Notes: generated by a model not told the origin, from the sequence alone. 64,000 nt of DNA from Tigriopus japonicus (GCA_010645155.1 CM021323.1:8658666-8722665); one strand, 5' to 3'. Counted from the first letter of the stretch, positions 1-10,142 are shown. Program-made: numbers and translations.

Positions 1-42
1 TTAAATGCGAAAAACTTGGATTCGCCAAAATGGGCTGGCCAA

Positions 43-113
43 CTCAGCACAGCCAACGGCCCTGTTTTACCGCTAGCGGTAAGATTTAAAACGCTCACTT
101 GAAGCAACCTTAA
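43..113 (+). repeat. Dispersed repeat, copy 1 (inverted partner at 10000-10068)
   Basis: About 70 bases running from CAGCACAGCCAACGGC through TTTTACCGCTAGCGGTAA to AGCAACCTT recur in reverse complement at 10000-10068 with roughly 80-85% identity by eye. The core ACCGCTAGCGGT is palindromic. No coding potential is visible. It is probably part of a small interspersed element whose borders I cannot fix. Confidence 0.55.
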
Positions 114-464
114 GTATTCCCCATTGGTCAGATTTCGTTAACGTGATAAAAATAGCATTAACATTGCTTTTAAAGAGTTATAAATTTCACAACATTTCAA
201 AACAGAGTCCAAAAGATTTTGTTACTTGGCATCAATAAAATTTCAATTTTGTTCACAAATTACAAACTAAAACGCGTTTCAAGTGCTACAAACAAAAAAT
301 TAAGAAGGAAAGTCAAAATGGTGGCATTCCGTTTTTCTTCGAGAACTTTTGTCATGAAATGTGTATCAAAAGATAAAAGTTGAACTAAAAGTTGAAAAAC
401 CAAACTGAAGAATTGACCATTTGAGACATTACTTCAGCATGATTGACTATTTATGTACATAAGT

Positions 465-640
465 TGGTTAGTAAAAAGAAATTTGGCAAAAATCTGGCGA
501 TTTTTCAAATTAGGTGGCGAAATCTGGCGAATTTCGGTGACAAATCTGGCGATAAGAGCCGTCGAAGACCTGGCAACCCTGGTACTGGACAGTCCAGTTG
601 GACATCGGACATTTTTAGGGAACGTTTCGTACATAGCCCT
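465..640 (+). repeat. TGGCGA-motif repeat, copy 1
   Basis: A cluster of AAATCTGGCGA-type motifs, at least four within 465-560, is followed by CCTGGCAACCCTGG. The same motif cluster lies in the opposite orientation at 5175-5358 and also ends at GGCAACCCTG. Open frames here (443-931 and 453-692) have no recognisable domain and are treated as chance. Probably two members of one nonautonomous element family. Confidence 0.5.
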
Positions 641-1107
641 TGGTCAATCTGGCTTAAACATGTTCAAGCAACCAAGCTTGAAATTAACGTAAGATGGGTC
701 TGGCGACGCAAGGTCTCCGCTGATATTTTTCTCCGTTCATTGGTTGTTTGGGGTAATTTTGCATCATTTCTGAACAAAAGCAGAGTTGCTGTCATGATTT
801 GCAAAAGCGAATGTCTGATGACCATTTTCGCTGCAATAATTAATGTTGTTGAAAGGATTTTTTGGAATTTGGAATTTTTGGAATTTTTGAAATTCCATAC
901 AAGGCTTGATTCGAGGCCTCTAGGCAACTGATGTTACCATGAAAGATTGTCTCAAAAATTGAGCATTAGGCGCACACGTGCATTGCGGTGTATTTGTGGA
1001 TTTTTATTGGATTTTGTCAAGTCGGCCTGGACTCCTTTTCATAAGCAATTTGATGCGGTTTTCGTGTCTAGGTGCTTTTAATACATGGACCTACGGGTGA
1101 GCGAGAA
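641..1107. other. Intergenic DNA, nothing recognised
   Basis: AT-rich sequence without a supported gene. Open frames on both strands at 664-931 are mutually overlapping chance frames with no domain. A short simple run of GGAATTTTT near 860-895 is the only local repetition. Confidence 0.5.
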
Positions 1108-1145
1108 GCCGGTGTCGGTGTCGAGGTGTCGACACCGACACCGGC
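1108..1145. repeat. GC-rich palindrome
   Basis: A 38-base hairpin with 15-base perfect arms (GCCGGTGTCGGTGTC and its reverse complement) around an 8-base loop. A further GTGTCGACAC palindrome follows near 1166. It immediately precedes the TTCGTCGAA motif array, so both may belong to one nonautonomous element. Confidence 0.7.
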
Positions 1146-1199
1146 TTTTCTAACTTTCGGTGTCAGTGTCGACACCTACAAGGTTGCGTGGGTTCCATG

Positions 1200-1348
1200 A
1201 CTTTTCGTCGAATTACATTTCGTCGAACTCGTTTCGTCGCCATTCATTTGGTCGAACGGTTTTTTCGGCGAACGATCACTTCGTCGAGTTACATTTGGTC
1301 GCATTGGAAAGTGGAAAATCGTTCATTTCGTCGAAGAAAATCGAGAAG
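1200..1348. repeat. Degenerate TTTCGTCGAA motif array
   Basis: About nine copies of a TTTCGTCGAA-like decamer (variants TTTGGTCGAA, TTTCGTCGCC, CTTCGTCGAG) occur at irregular 12-25 base spacing. TTCGTCGAA is nearly self-complementary, so either strand can fold. The reading frames through it (1160-1354 and 1188-1418) are Arg/Ser/Phe-rich only because of the repeat. Confidence 0.6.
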
Positions 1349-1667
1349 GTTTAGTAAAGTATATTTCTTGCAATTCTATGTAAATATTGGGAAATGTCAG
1401 TTGAATCAAACTGGGTAACAATAGTGTGGAGTTGTTTGTCTAAATTAAGATACTTTCTTTTTTTTGTCTTGGCAATTCCGCGCTCCGCTTCGTCAATTTT
1501 CATTCTGGACAGGGATTCTTCCTTCTGTAACTGAAGGATCAACTTGAAAATGGTTGGTTTGGAACATCCCATGGTGGTTGAAATTGCATTGTGGAACCCC
1601 TCGGCTGGATTGTTTGTTCAGTGGAGATGGTTCAGGGTCCTTTCGTAGACATTCCAGTCAGGGATTC

Positions 1668-4516
1668 CAATACCGCTACAAGGAATGGGATTCCCTGTAA
1701 AGAGAGTTAATCATTATTATAGTTTCAATAATTGATGTTTATATGAAATTTGATCTACCAATGAGTTACTGTTGGTAGATCTATACAACCCTTGTATGGT
1801 GGGTTGGTCAGGAATAGTATTTAAGAATTTGTCCAATCCTGCCTTAAATGCTGTTAGAGGATCAGCTCCTACATATTCCCGACGAAGGCAAATAGGCAAC
1901 AAATTGAACAATGAAGGAGCCCGATAAAGAAGAGAGGAGCACTTCATTGTTCGAATTAGCCTTGATTCCTTGGAATTTGGAGGTGCTCTCAGAGCGCACG
2001 TAAAACCTCTACGATCGCTACAACTGATCTCAAATCCTGGGTTAGGACAGAGCCCATGAATGCTCTTGAAAACATACAGTATCAGATATCTTTCATACCT
2101 TCTCTGAGTACTGTACAGGCCTAACTTCTGGAGCCTCTCCCAATATGAGAGCTCTCTCATTCCTGTGATGTTCCTAGTAAAACATCTTTGGACCTGCTCG
2201 AACTTTTGCAAACCTGCTGAACTCATTGGAGCCCAAATGGGTGAGGCATATTCAAGATGCGGCTGGACAATCGACTTGTACAGAGTTAGCATCGTAATAC
2301 TAAACCTGGACTTGTGAATGCGATAGATCCAGCCACATTTTTGAAATGCCTTCCCCACTATCAACTGGATATGCTCATCAAACTTTCCATCATCTTGGAC
2401 GACAACTCCCAAATCTCTCATGGATGATACCTACTCAATATCACAACCTCCATTGTCTTTGAGAGAAACATCCAATTTTGACGCCCCATACGTCATTGTG
2501 CGGAATTTCATCCCGTTCAATGCCATGTTACTCTCGCCAACCCAAGAGTAGACCTTCTCCAAGTCCTCAACTAAACATTTCGAGTCCTGCCCATTCCTTC
2601 CACAAACTAATTTTGTGTCATCAGCATATGAAGAAATACTGGCTTTTGTTCTAAACTTCTGGAGAGGAGCAATAAAGAGAATAAACAAGAGCGGACCTAA
2701 AATTGAACCTTGCGGAACACCTGACTTGACATCATACATGCCGCTAAAAGATCCTTCGACTTTAACTATTTGCTTCCTTTCGCTTATGAAACTATCAATC
2801 CAAGTCAGGACCTTACCCTGGACCCCTAACTCTTTGAGTTGATCGTGCAAAAGACCATGATCTACCTTATCGAAGGCCTTGGCAAAGTCAAGATAGACTA
2901 CATCAACTGACTCATGACTTTCGAGCCCTTCAATGATTTGCTCAATATGATCAACCAATTGGGTTACTGTACTAAAATGAGCTCGAAACCCATGCTGTCC
3001 AGAAGGAATTAAATCATGGACTTCCAAATAATCTACAAGCTTGGACTTCATAATCTTCTCAAAAACCTTTGCAACGCTGGAGGTCAGAGAAATGGGCCTA
3101 TAATTACTAGGGAGTGACTTATCTCCGCCCTTAAAAATTGGAACAACATGAGCTACTTTTAGAGAGGAGGGAAGCTTGCCCTGATCTAAGATGCAACGCA
3201 TCAAATAGGAGAAAACAGGGGCAAGAATCTGTGAACATTTCATCAGAAACTGAGATGTCACACCATCAGGTCCAGGAGAACTTGAGAGCTTTAAGCTCTT
3301 GATGGCCTCAAAAGCATCTTGATCTGTGACTACCAGATCCTCCAGTCGATTATCCTGACTATCAATGCCAGTCTCATCAAAAACATTGCTACAGTCATGG
3401 CCTGCTCTGACTACCCTTTTTGGAATTGAAAATACACTTGAGAACTGATCTCCAAGGATATTGGCCATAACCTCACTATCATTGACGGTTTTACCGCCGA
3501 CCTCAAAAGGTCCTACAGGATGCTTCATTTTTCTCTTTGTATTCGCAAACGAGAAAAACGCCTTTGGATTAGTCTTAACCTCCTGGATCACTCTACTTTC
3601 CTTCTCTAACTGATCGGAATCAATGGAGGCCCTAATTTTTGATTGGACCACATCCAATTTGTTTTGGAGGCTGGCTACAACAAATGGATTTGAAGTACGT
3701 CGAAGTCTATTCGAAAGCTGACAACTCCGTTTGAACAACTTCTTTCTAACCTTTGGAATTCCAGACAATGGCCTACCTTTTGCCACTATTTCTGGAATGC
3801 CACTGGACAAACAAACCTCGTCAAAAAGTGAAATAAACTTATTTATAGCTTTATCTATTGATGGTTCCTGCTTTAGAATGGAAATCAAGTCCAACTCGCC
3901 TAATCTTTCAACAATAAGGGGCCAGTGTTAATCTTTGAACTTAAACTTGGCCACGCCCACCTTTTGAGCAGATTTAACTCTAAAGCACGCCGGCTTTTGA
4001 GTAATGCTCGACCCTATCTCAAGAATGTGATGATCTGAAAGACTACATGGGGCAACATGGACATACTGGATCAGATCAGGGTCGTTGGAAAAAACTAAGT
4101 CCAGAACACTCTCTGCTCTGGTTGCAACACCAACGTGTTGAGAGAGATTACGCAAGATCGCAAACTCTTCTAATTTTTCGAAAGACGGCGATGCTGTTTT
4201 CGAAATGGGAATGTACCCATCCGGACTAACCTCCCACTCTACAATGCTAGCCGGAAAATTGAAGTCGCCAACAACAAAGAGTCGAGAACAAACCTCTCGA
4301 TCTAACTCCTTTCCAATGAATTGGAGAGCTGACAGAAATGAAGAAGAGCTACAAGAAGGTGGCCGATACATTGTTACAACAGTAAGATCAAGGGCCTTGA
4401 TATGACAAATCAAAACTTCTACTTCTCCATTCGACTTATGAACATGACTAAAAAGTAAGTCTTTCCTGACATATAGACATACGCCCCCATGTGGGAAAAT
4501 GGGATTATCAGGGCGT
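1668..4516 (-). mobile_element. CR1-like non-LTR retrotransposon, 5'-truncated
   Basis: A 2.85-kb copy carries the end of an APE-type endonuclease, a full reverse transcriptase and a 3' region. The 3' boundary is inferred from a shared end, ACAGGGAATCCCATTCC then TTGTAGCGGTATT, also seen at 8942 on the plus strand and, diverged, near 63227. There is no poly(A) tail, as expected for CR1-like elements. On the minus strand the 5' truncation point at about 4516 is joined directly to the 3' end of a tRNA-derived SINE (4517-4645). Five shorter pieces of the same family lie elsewhere in the window. Clade assignment is by motif style, not phylogeny. Confidence 0.88.
1717..4509 (-). pseudogene. LINE endonuclease-reverse transcriptase ORF with two in-frame stops
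   Basis: One continuous reading frame is interrupted by only two stop codons: TAA at 3928-3930 and TAG at 2431-2433. No frameshift is needed. From the N side: a partial endonuclease (GGVCLYVRKDLLF, VVGDFNFP, and SLSDHHIL with the catalytic His), truncated before the first catalytic residues. Then comes the RT core with SSSPGPDGV, NYRPISL, motif A DFAKAFDKV, motif B SGVPQGSILGPLLF and motif C YADD. Last is a C-terminal region (LGVVVQDD, HLEYASPIWAP) ending near 1717. With all catalytic RT residues kept and so little decay the copy is probably young, but it cannot make the full protein. It would act in target-primed reverse transcription. Confidence 0.88.
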
Positions 4517-4645
4517 AAAAAGGATTTCTCCTGACAGCTTCAATCCGATCCCCAACAGGATTCGAACCTACGCCGTCTGGAGAAGAAGTACATACGGCAC
4601 TTTTAAGAACGCGCTAGTACGCGTGGCCACTCTGGCTGCCTTAAA
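4517..4645 (-). mobile_element. tRNA-derived SINE family 1, copy 1
   Basis: On the minus strand there is a tRNA-like head with an A-box-like CAGAGTGGCCACG segment and a clear B box (GGTTCGAATCC), then a short tail ending GGAGAAATCC. Related copies lie at 42005-42110 and 46162-46280. The 3' end is fused directly to the truncated LINE at 4516. The long variable-arm-like insert suggests a class II (Leu/Ser-like) tRNA ancestor; the anticodon is not readable with confidence. Confidence 0.72.
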
Positions 4646-5174
4646 TGGGAAATTTTTCAAAATCAGTTACGCATGCGTTCGCCGAAGCTTTTGACTTCAT
4701 AACAGTCTCTTTTTCCCAAACTCTCTTTTTAAAAATTCTAGTCTGCACTTTTTAGCCGATTTTAACTAGTGCACAGAATGTCATCCCATGTAAATGTCAA
4801 TAAAAGATTAAATCCGAGGAGGGAAAAGTCATGTCTGATAAAAGCATTGGTATGTAAGGGAGTTGGAATTAGCTGCCCCATAACGGGCATGCCCTGCCAT
4901 TAGGGCAGGTCACAGATAGTGGATAACAAGTCGTCTAGATGAGGCTTAAAACTTATGATGGGTCGTCTAATGGATAGATTCGTCGCAAAGAGGGAGGAAG
5001 TAAGTTCTACATCAGAAGAGTGACACAAATTTTTCATGTTCTTGGTAAAAGCACAATCAAATCAAGAAACAACGCTTTGGTCAAAGCTCTTCCCCTTTAG
5101 TGATTGTCATCTAAAATATTTAATCCTTGGTTTTCAGTCAGAATAAAAGTCAAAATCATAAACAGAGAATCAAA
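4646..5174. other. Intergenic DNA, nothing recognised
   Basis: No gene is supported. A small hairpin (GCCCTGCCATTAGGGC) lies near 4890. The rest is AT-rich unique sequence. Confidence 0.4.
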
Positions 5175-5358
5175 ATTTGCCTGAGTTATCGCCAAAAATG
5201 GGCAATTTTGCCAATTTTTTTCGCCTAATTTTTCGCCAAATTTGCTAGATTCGCCAAATTTATCGCCAGAAATACAAAAACGCCAGGTTTATCGCCAATG
5301 ATATCAAAATCGCCAGATTCGTGAAATCTGGCAATAGAAATCGCCAGCTGGCAACCCT
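5175..5358 (-). repeat. TGGCGA-motif repeat, copy 2
   Basis: About ten TCGCCA/CGCCA motifs spaced 10-20 bases apart, the reverse complement of those at 465-640. The array ends at GGCAACCCTG directly beside the hAT-type MITE at 5365-5669, whose left target duplication is built from that end. This suggests the MITE inserted into or beside this older repeat. Confidence 0.5.
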
Positions 5359-5364
5359 GTCCAG

Positions 5365-5669
5365 TACTGATGTGTTTCAAGTTAGATTTTTGACACAGTT
5401 TTGCCGTTTGGTTTTAGGGTCAAAAACCTGACCACAACTAAACTTTTCAACAAAGAATAGACCTTATCTGCCATAAAATATGGCAGCACTGCCAACTCGA
5501 AATCCATTTTCATAACCATTGATGGAACTCGAAATCAAACTAGTTCGAGTGTTGCCATATTGGTTCCTGTTTAGGTCTTTTCAAAAAGTAGAATACAACA
5601 TGCCCTTTTTAACAGCGATAAACTTCCGAGTCAAAACTGGCAGCACTCCTGGTTCGAAACACATCACTA
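5365..5669 (+). mobile_element. hAT-type MITE, family A, copy 1
   Basis: A 305-bp noncoding element. Its ends are imperfect inverted repeats (TACTGATGTGTTTC left; TAGTGATGTGTTTCGAACC as the reverse complement of the right end). Flanking 8-bp direct repeats CTGTCCAG (5357-5364) and CTGTCAAG (5670-5677) match at 7 of 8. The terminal TAGTG fits the hAT end consensus YARNG. The whole element recurs inverted at 26822-27127. It encodes no transposase, so it must have been mobilised in trans. Confidence 0.85.
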
Positions 5670-5741
5670 CTGTCAAGTCAGACTTTGGATGGTTTAAAGT
5701 CAATGTTTCGAAACTTTAGGATGTTCTTCTCCGGACTGGAC

Positions 5742-6810
5742 TAGAGCTCTATATTAGAAAGAGTACAATCATATCCAACGCCATCTACTTCATTCTGCTC
5801 GCAACTGCTCGCCGTTCCCAAAAGGATGCAAATGTACCCTCTAAGCTGAACAAGTTTTCCAAATTATCAGACCAAGAGAACACCTTTTGAGAAACTAAAG
5901 GGCCTAGAGAACCTTAATGAAGGGGTCCAAAATGAACTATTAGTGTGTTTCGAATGATTCAAAGCTTAACTGCCTGTAAAATTAGGTTTAAAGCTTTAAA
6001 AGACAGTAAGAGAATGAAAATCTATCCCCTTGGACATATTGATGCAAGAGGTGATGGCAGCAATGTGATTGGAAATGAAATTGCAGGGCTGCTGAATTCT
6101 CTTCCCGCTTGTGCTTCACTGTCATGGTTATTGCTGAGAAAGAGCGCAGGGAATTTTCTTCCTCTCTTGACTTCACCCCTGACTGCAATTTAAACTTGCC
6201 CACCTTCCCATTGATATGCAAGATCACAGGAGTAGCTGGTGGTGGCCAGCAGGGGAGTCCAGTGAAATGCTTGCTAGCTTCAGATGGCTTGCCCAGCTTG
6301 CCCACTGGCACTTGTAAAGAAGGGAACTGCAAGGATTGCTGGTTCCTGACTGAGCCCAATGAGCAAACACGGACTTGAAGGACTTGACTCAACATATCAG
6401 GGTTGATAGGTAAAGAAAGGAAAACTCAACATGCTCCTCTCTATCACTATTCTTTCTGACACATTTTTTATGGTAGGAGCCCTGATTGTGAACGTTTTCT
6501 CTGAAAAAGCATCGATCACAATGAGGGGTGAGATATTCATTTATCTCTTGGTCTTTTAGGTTTTAAACCTAATTTTACAGGCAATTCAGCTTTGAATCAT
6601 TTGAAACAAACTAATAGTTCATTTTGGACCCCTTCATTAAGGTTCTAGGCCCTTTAGTTTCTAAAAAGGTGCTATCTTGGTCTGATAATTTGGAAAACTT
6701 GTTCAGCTCAGAGGGTACTTGTGCATCCTTTTGGGAACGGCGAGCAGTTGTGAGCAGAATGAACTAGATGGCGTTGGATATGATTGTACTCTTTCTAATA
6801 TAGAGCTCTA
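5742..6810. mobile_element. Long-TIR (foldback) hAT-type element with internal cargo
   Basis: A 1,069-bp element flanked by a perfect 8-bp duplication GACTGGAC (5734-5741 and 6811-6818). The ends are TAGAGCTCTATATTAG and its exact reverse complement. The inverted arms are about 270 bp (5742-6010 and about 6540-6810) and roughly 92% identical by eye. TAGAG fits the hAT terminal consensus. The roughly 530-bp centre is less AT-rich than the surroundings and keeps an open plus-strand frame (about 6109-6378) with a run of cysteines. No transposase domain is visible. Foldback hAT elements of this build are nonautonomous. Confidence 0.88.
6109..6378 (+). other. Open frame inside foldback element, possible captured exon
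   Basis: An 89-codon frame with no ATG at its start lies in the unique centre of the foldback element. Its C-terminal part has regularly placed cysteines (PDC, LICKITG, VKCLL, GTCKEGNCKDC) that resemble the small disulphide modules of secreted proteins, but I recognise no family. The reverse strand is also open (5988-6395), so the evidence for coding is weak. It could be a captured gene fragment or chance. Confidence 0.25.
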
Positions 6811-7304
6811 GACTGGACCTTCGCCGAATGTGACCAGTGCGTTTACGAGTGTGACCAACCTAACCTGTAAAGAACGTGACTAACTTTTCAAGATCAAAAA
6901 GAGCCAAAATTGCTTGTATATCAAATATAGAGCTTAAATGTAAACTATTACAGAGAGAGAACGTAAAATAGACCTAAATATTGAAAGCACCAGAAAATTC
7001 TGCCCTGCTCGGAATTAGACTTATGAAAAATAAAATAGGCAAGTAAATTTGGTCATCATGCACACAAGCGAGCAACTGTTGCCATATTTGAGGAATGGCT
7101 TTAATTTAGATATTTAAAACTTTTTTGAAAGAACTAGGACACATTATTTCTCAAAAAACTACAAAAAAAAAATTGACGAATTCTTAACATAAATTTGGTG
7201 GCCATGCTCATAATTCAATCCTAATCAATTTTGCACCACCAAATTTTTTTTTCAATGGATTACTTACAAAATTTTATTTACTTAAGCTTTCGTTTACTCA
7301 TCAT

Positions 7305-7854
7305 TAGGGCTCGGAAAACTATTTGCAAAAAAGTGTCAGCATATCCAATATAAAAAAATTCAAAATCCATAGATATTTGCTAAGTATTTGAAAAACGCCG
7401 GATGTTTAAGAAATATTTTTTGACAACGCCATTATTTGGGATTTTTGTCTGTGTGTACCGATTTTCCAAATTTGTTTTTGATGAATTTAATGCATTCTAC
7501 CGTGTTTTTATGCAGACCCGACATGTAAATGATTTTAAAAATACAATTTTCAGTTTGCCTCAATGGAATTTTTCTGTGTATGACAGTAGTTTTGGTCGTG
7601 AATGTCTAATCTTAGTACAAATGTCATTTTGTATTTTGGTTTCATTTTGGTTAAGCCCTCCTGAGCATTGGTCATTCATTTATTTTCCTCAATTTTGCCT
7701 GAAATATTTTTTCTGACTCAAAAATTCGAGAAACTGTTTATTTTTTCCTTGAAACAGCCAAATATTTAAAAAATCATATTTAAAAAATCAAGCAAAGACG
7801 GAGGAATATTCTGAAAACATTTTATATTTAAAAAAAAAATATTTCCGAGCCCTA
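7305..7854. mobile_element. TAGGGCTCGG-ended inverted-repeat element
   Basis: Termini TAGGGCTCGGAAA and TTTCCGAGCCCTA are exact inverted repeats 550 bp apart, and the subterminal DNA is diverged. Flanks share CATCAT but not a clean 8-bp duplication, so the insertion is old or the border has slipped. The 104-aa frame inside (7402-7716) is Phe-rich AT translation with no domain. The end TAGGG fits the hAT consensus. The smaller elements at 10143-10298 and 40815-40923 have related ends. Confidence 0.65.
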
Positions 7855-8681
7855 CCATCATCAATATCTCCACGAAGTTGGTTACTCTTCAAAGCCAGCA
7901 AACACAGAAAAAGTGATGTTTAGAAAAATACCTCTAAAAGTTAAAAAATGCCCTTTAAAGTGAAAAATACCGGAAAAAGTAATATGAAGCCCCAAAATGA
8001 GATTTTTGGAAAAAATCGGCTCAAATAATGAAAACTTATGTCAGATCCGCCCTTTTTTCATCACTTAAGATTTCAAATCCCAAATCGCAAATGAAAAGTG
8101 TTAATAATTTGAGATGATCTGTATACTTCTTCAAAAAAAATAAAATTTTCATTTTTTCCTGGAGATTTTAAAAAGTGTCCGATTTCACTATGTTCGTTTA
8201 CTTTTGATAAAAAATAATTTTGTGATAAACGTTCTAGGGCAAAATGCATGCCAAAAATGGGTTTATTTGCCGACTTCAGAGGCTAGTGTTTAAGACGCAA
8301 AGATTGATCTCAAGATCAACTAAATTTTGAAATATTATTCTTGTTCTTATTTTGTTCAACGAAAGCATTTTATTTCCAGAAAGCAGCACCAATTTTGATC
8401 GGTCTTAAAAAATCACATGCTTCTTACAAACTGCTCTAGTTAGAGAAAAGGCATAACGAGCTGGATCGTAACTTGATAACATATGAAACACCAAACCTCA
8501 AAACATTGACAAGTGGTGACTGCCATCTCTTGTTGTGGACAGATGCTGTCTTACATTGTGCACTGTTGCGCGAATGATAATACCTATTTACATAAGCCCC
8601 GGGGAATGTCCGGTATGTTGTGGTTGAAGTTACTTTGACCCTTCCAAAAGCTTCGTTTGTTCACTCGAGTCTCGAACAATT
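7855..8681. other. Intergenic DNA, nothing recognised
   Basis: AT-rich sequence with runs of A and T. No open frame with recognisable content and no paired repeat was found. Confidence 0.4.
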
Positions 8682-8942
8682 TTTATCGGGCTCCTTCATT
8701 GTTCAACTTGTTGCCCATTTGTCTTCGTCGGGAATATGTAGGAGCTGATCCTCTAACAGCATTTAATGCAGGATTGGACAAACTTTTGAACACCATTCCT
8801 GACCAACCCACTATTCAAGGGTTGTACAGATCTGCCAACAGTAACTCATTGGTAGATCAAATTTCATGTAAACGGTACTTTTATAGACTATATTAATCAT
8901 TAACTCTATTTACAGGGAATCCCATTCCTTGTAGCGGTATTA
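8682..8942 (+). mobile_element. LINE 3' fragment (same CR1-like family)
   Basis: A 5'-truncated copy of the LINE at 1668-4516, on the plus strand. It encodes the last part of the ORF (APSLFNLLPICLRREYVGAD...) and continues to the shared 3' end GTAGCGGTATT at 8942, followed by a run of A and then poly(C). It differs from the long copy at few positions, so it is a relatively recent insertion. Confidence 0.85.
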
Positions 8943-9351
8943 AAAATCCGCCCCCCCCCCCAAAAAAAATATAGGTTTCACGTTTACCAATGGATGAGTG
9001 TAATCAGGCGAATTCAGTTGGGGATTCTGGGGCTTAAATGACCAGGGATGTGTCAGAGTCGAGACTATCCAGCCCAAAAATGCTTCGTTTTGACAATCAA
9101 TCGAAACAAGACCTTTCCCTCACGTTGCAAACTTAATCTATGAAATGTACGGGCCTATTTCTAACCCATCTCTAGCCATTTTGGCCCCCAAATTCCCAGC
9201 TGAATTTGTCGGACTACACTCATCCATTTAGTATTTTCTCCCATCATGATATCGGCAACCTTTGGTTTAGATAAACTTCAGATCACGAGCTTTCGCCCAG
9301 TTGAGACACACAGTATATTTGCCCAAATTTGACGTCAAGAAGTGACATTTT

Positions 9352-9720
9352 GAGGTCACAGTAAAAAGGTCACCGTAAAACGGTGACGGCTAAAAGGTCA
9401 AAAGGTAAAAGATCATGGTACAAACAGGTCACAGACCCGTGCAGCTCTGGAGGCCTCCAAGGGTGTGACCCAGGGGTGTTCTTTGGTTGAAGGTTGTCCC
9501 ATGGGACCCAAGATTAACCGAGTGAAACACAATCACGCCAAGGCAAAGGTCTGACAATTGAAGTCAACAGGAAGTCATTCTCAACATTTAAGGGCACTTT
9601 TCGCCCAGGTCTGGTGGACCATCGAGGAGGGTGTTCCCTCACCCTCTAGAGTGCCCTTGGGCGTGACCTTTGTACAGTGACCTATTTACTTGTGACTGTT
9701 TTATTTGTGACCTATCCACC
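9352..9720 (+). mobile_element. GTCAC/TTTAC composite-end repeat, copy 1
   Basis: Both ends are made of short motifs (AGGTCACAGTAAAAAGGTCACCGTAAAA on the left; reverse-complement-like GTGACCTATTTACT on the right), so it has composite inverted ends. The interior shares GTTGAAGGTTGTCCCATGGG and AAGATTAACCG with an inverted copy at 23019-23463. No protein is encoded. This is a nonautonomous DNA element of unassigned superfamily. Confidence 0.62.
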
Positions 9721-9999
9721 CTCAATCGATGGCATTCTTCAACAACTGTCAATTTTGCGACCTTTTGACTGTCCACGTCAATACCTATTTGTTAGAAATA
9801 ATATTTCAATAAACACAAGTAAAATTGACCATTTTACTTGTGGTTATTGGGTCTGTTATTGATCAGATTTCATCAAGATTGACTAGAGAAAGAAATATCA
9901 AGTATTGTTGCTTATGCTGTTGAATTAATCATTAAATATAAAAAGAACCTTTGGCTCCTTGGAACAGTAAGGACAGGACCATAATGGCACTTGCACAAA
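9721..9999. other. Intergenic DNA, nothing recognised
   Basis: A short spacer between repeats. The 61-aa frame at 9677-9862 overlaps the repeat end and has no recognisable content. Confidence 0.35.
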
Positions 10000-10068
10000 G
10001 GTTAATCAAGTTAGCATTTTAAATCATACCGCTAACGGTAAAACAGAGCCGTTGGCTATGCTTAGGGA
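10000..10068 (-). repeat. Dispersed repeat, copy 2 (partner at 43-113)
   Basis: Reverse-complement relative of 43-113. It shares the ACCGCTAACGGT core, the flanking AGCCGTTGGCT segment and the AGGTTAATCAAGTTAGC arm. It ends about 70 bases before a foldback MITE at 10143-10298. Confidence 0.55.
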
Positions 10069-10142
10069 ACAAGATATAGAACCTGGCCATCATAGGCTAA
10101 TGCATGGTGTCAATGGTTCATGCCGGTGATTGGTCAAGAGAT

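Noticed and set aside
7402..7716. 104-aa ORF
   Set aside because: Phe/Tyr/Leu-rich translation of AT-rich DNA inside an inverted-repeat element.
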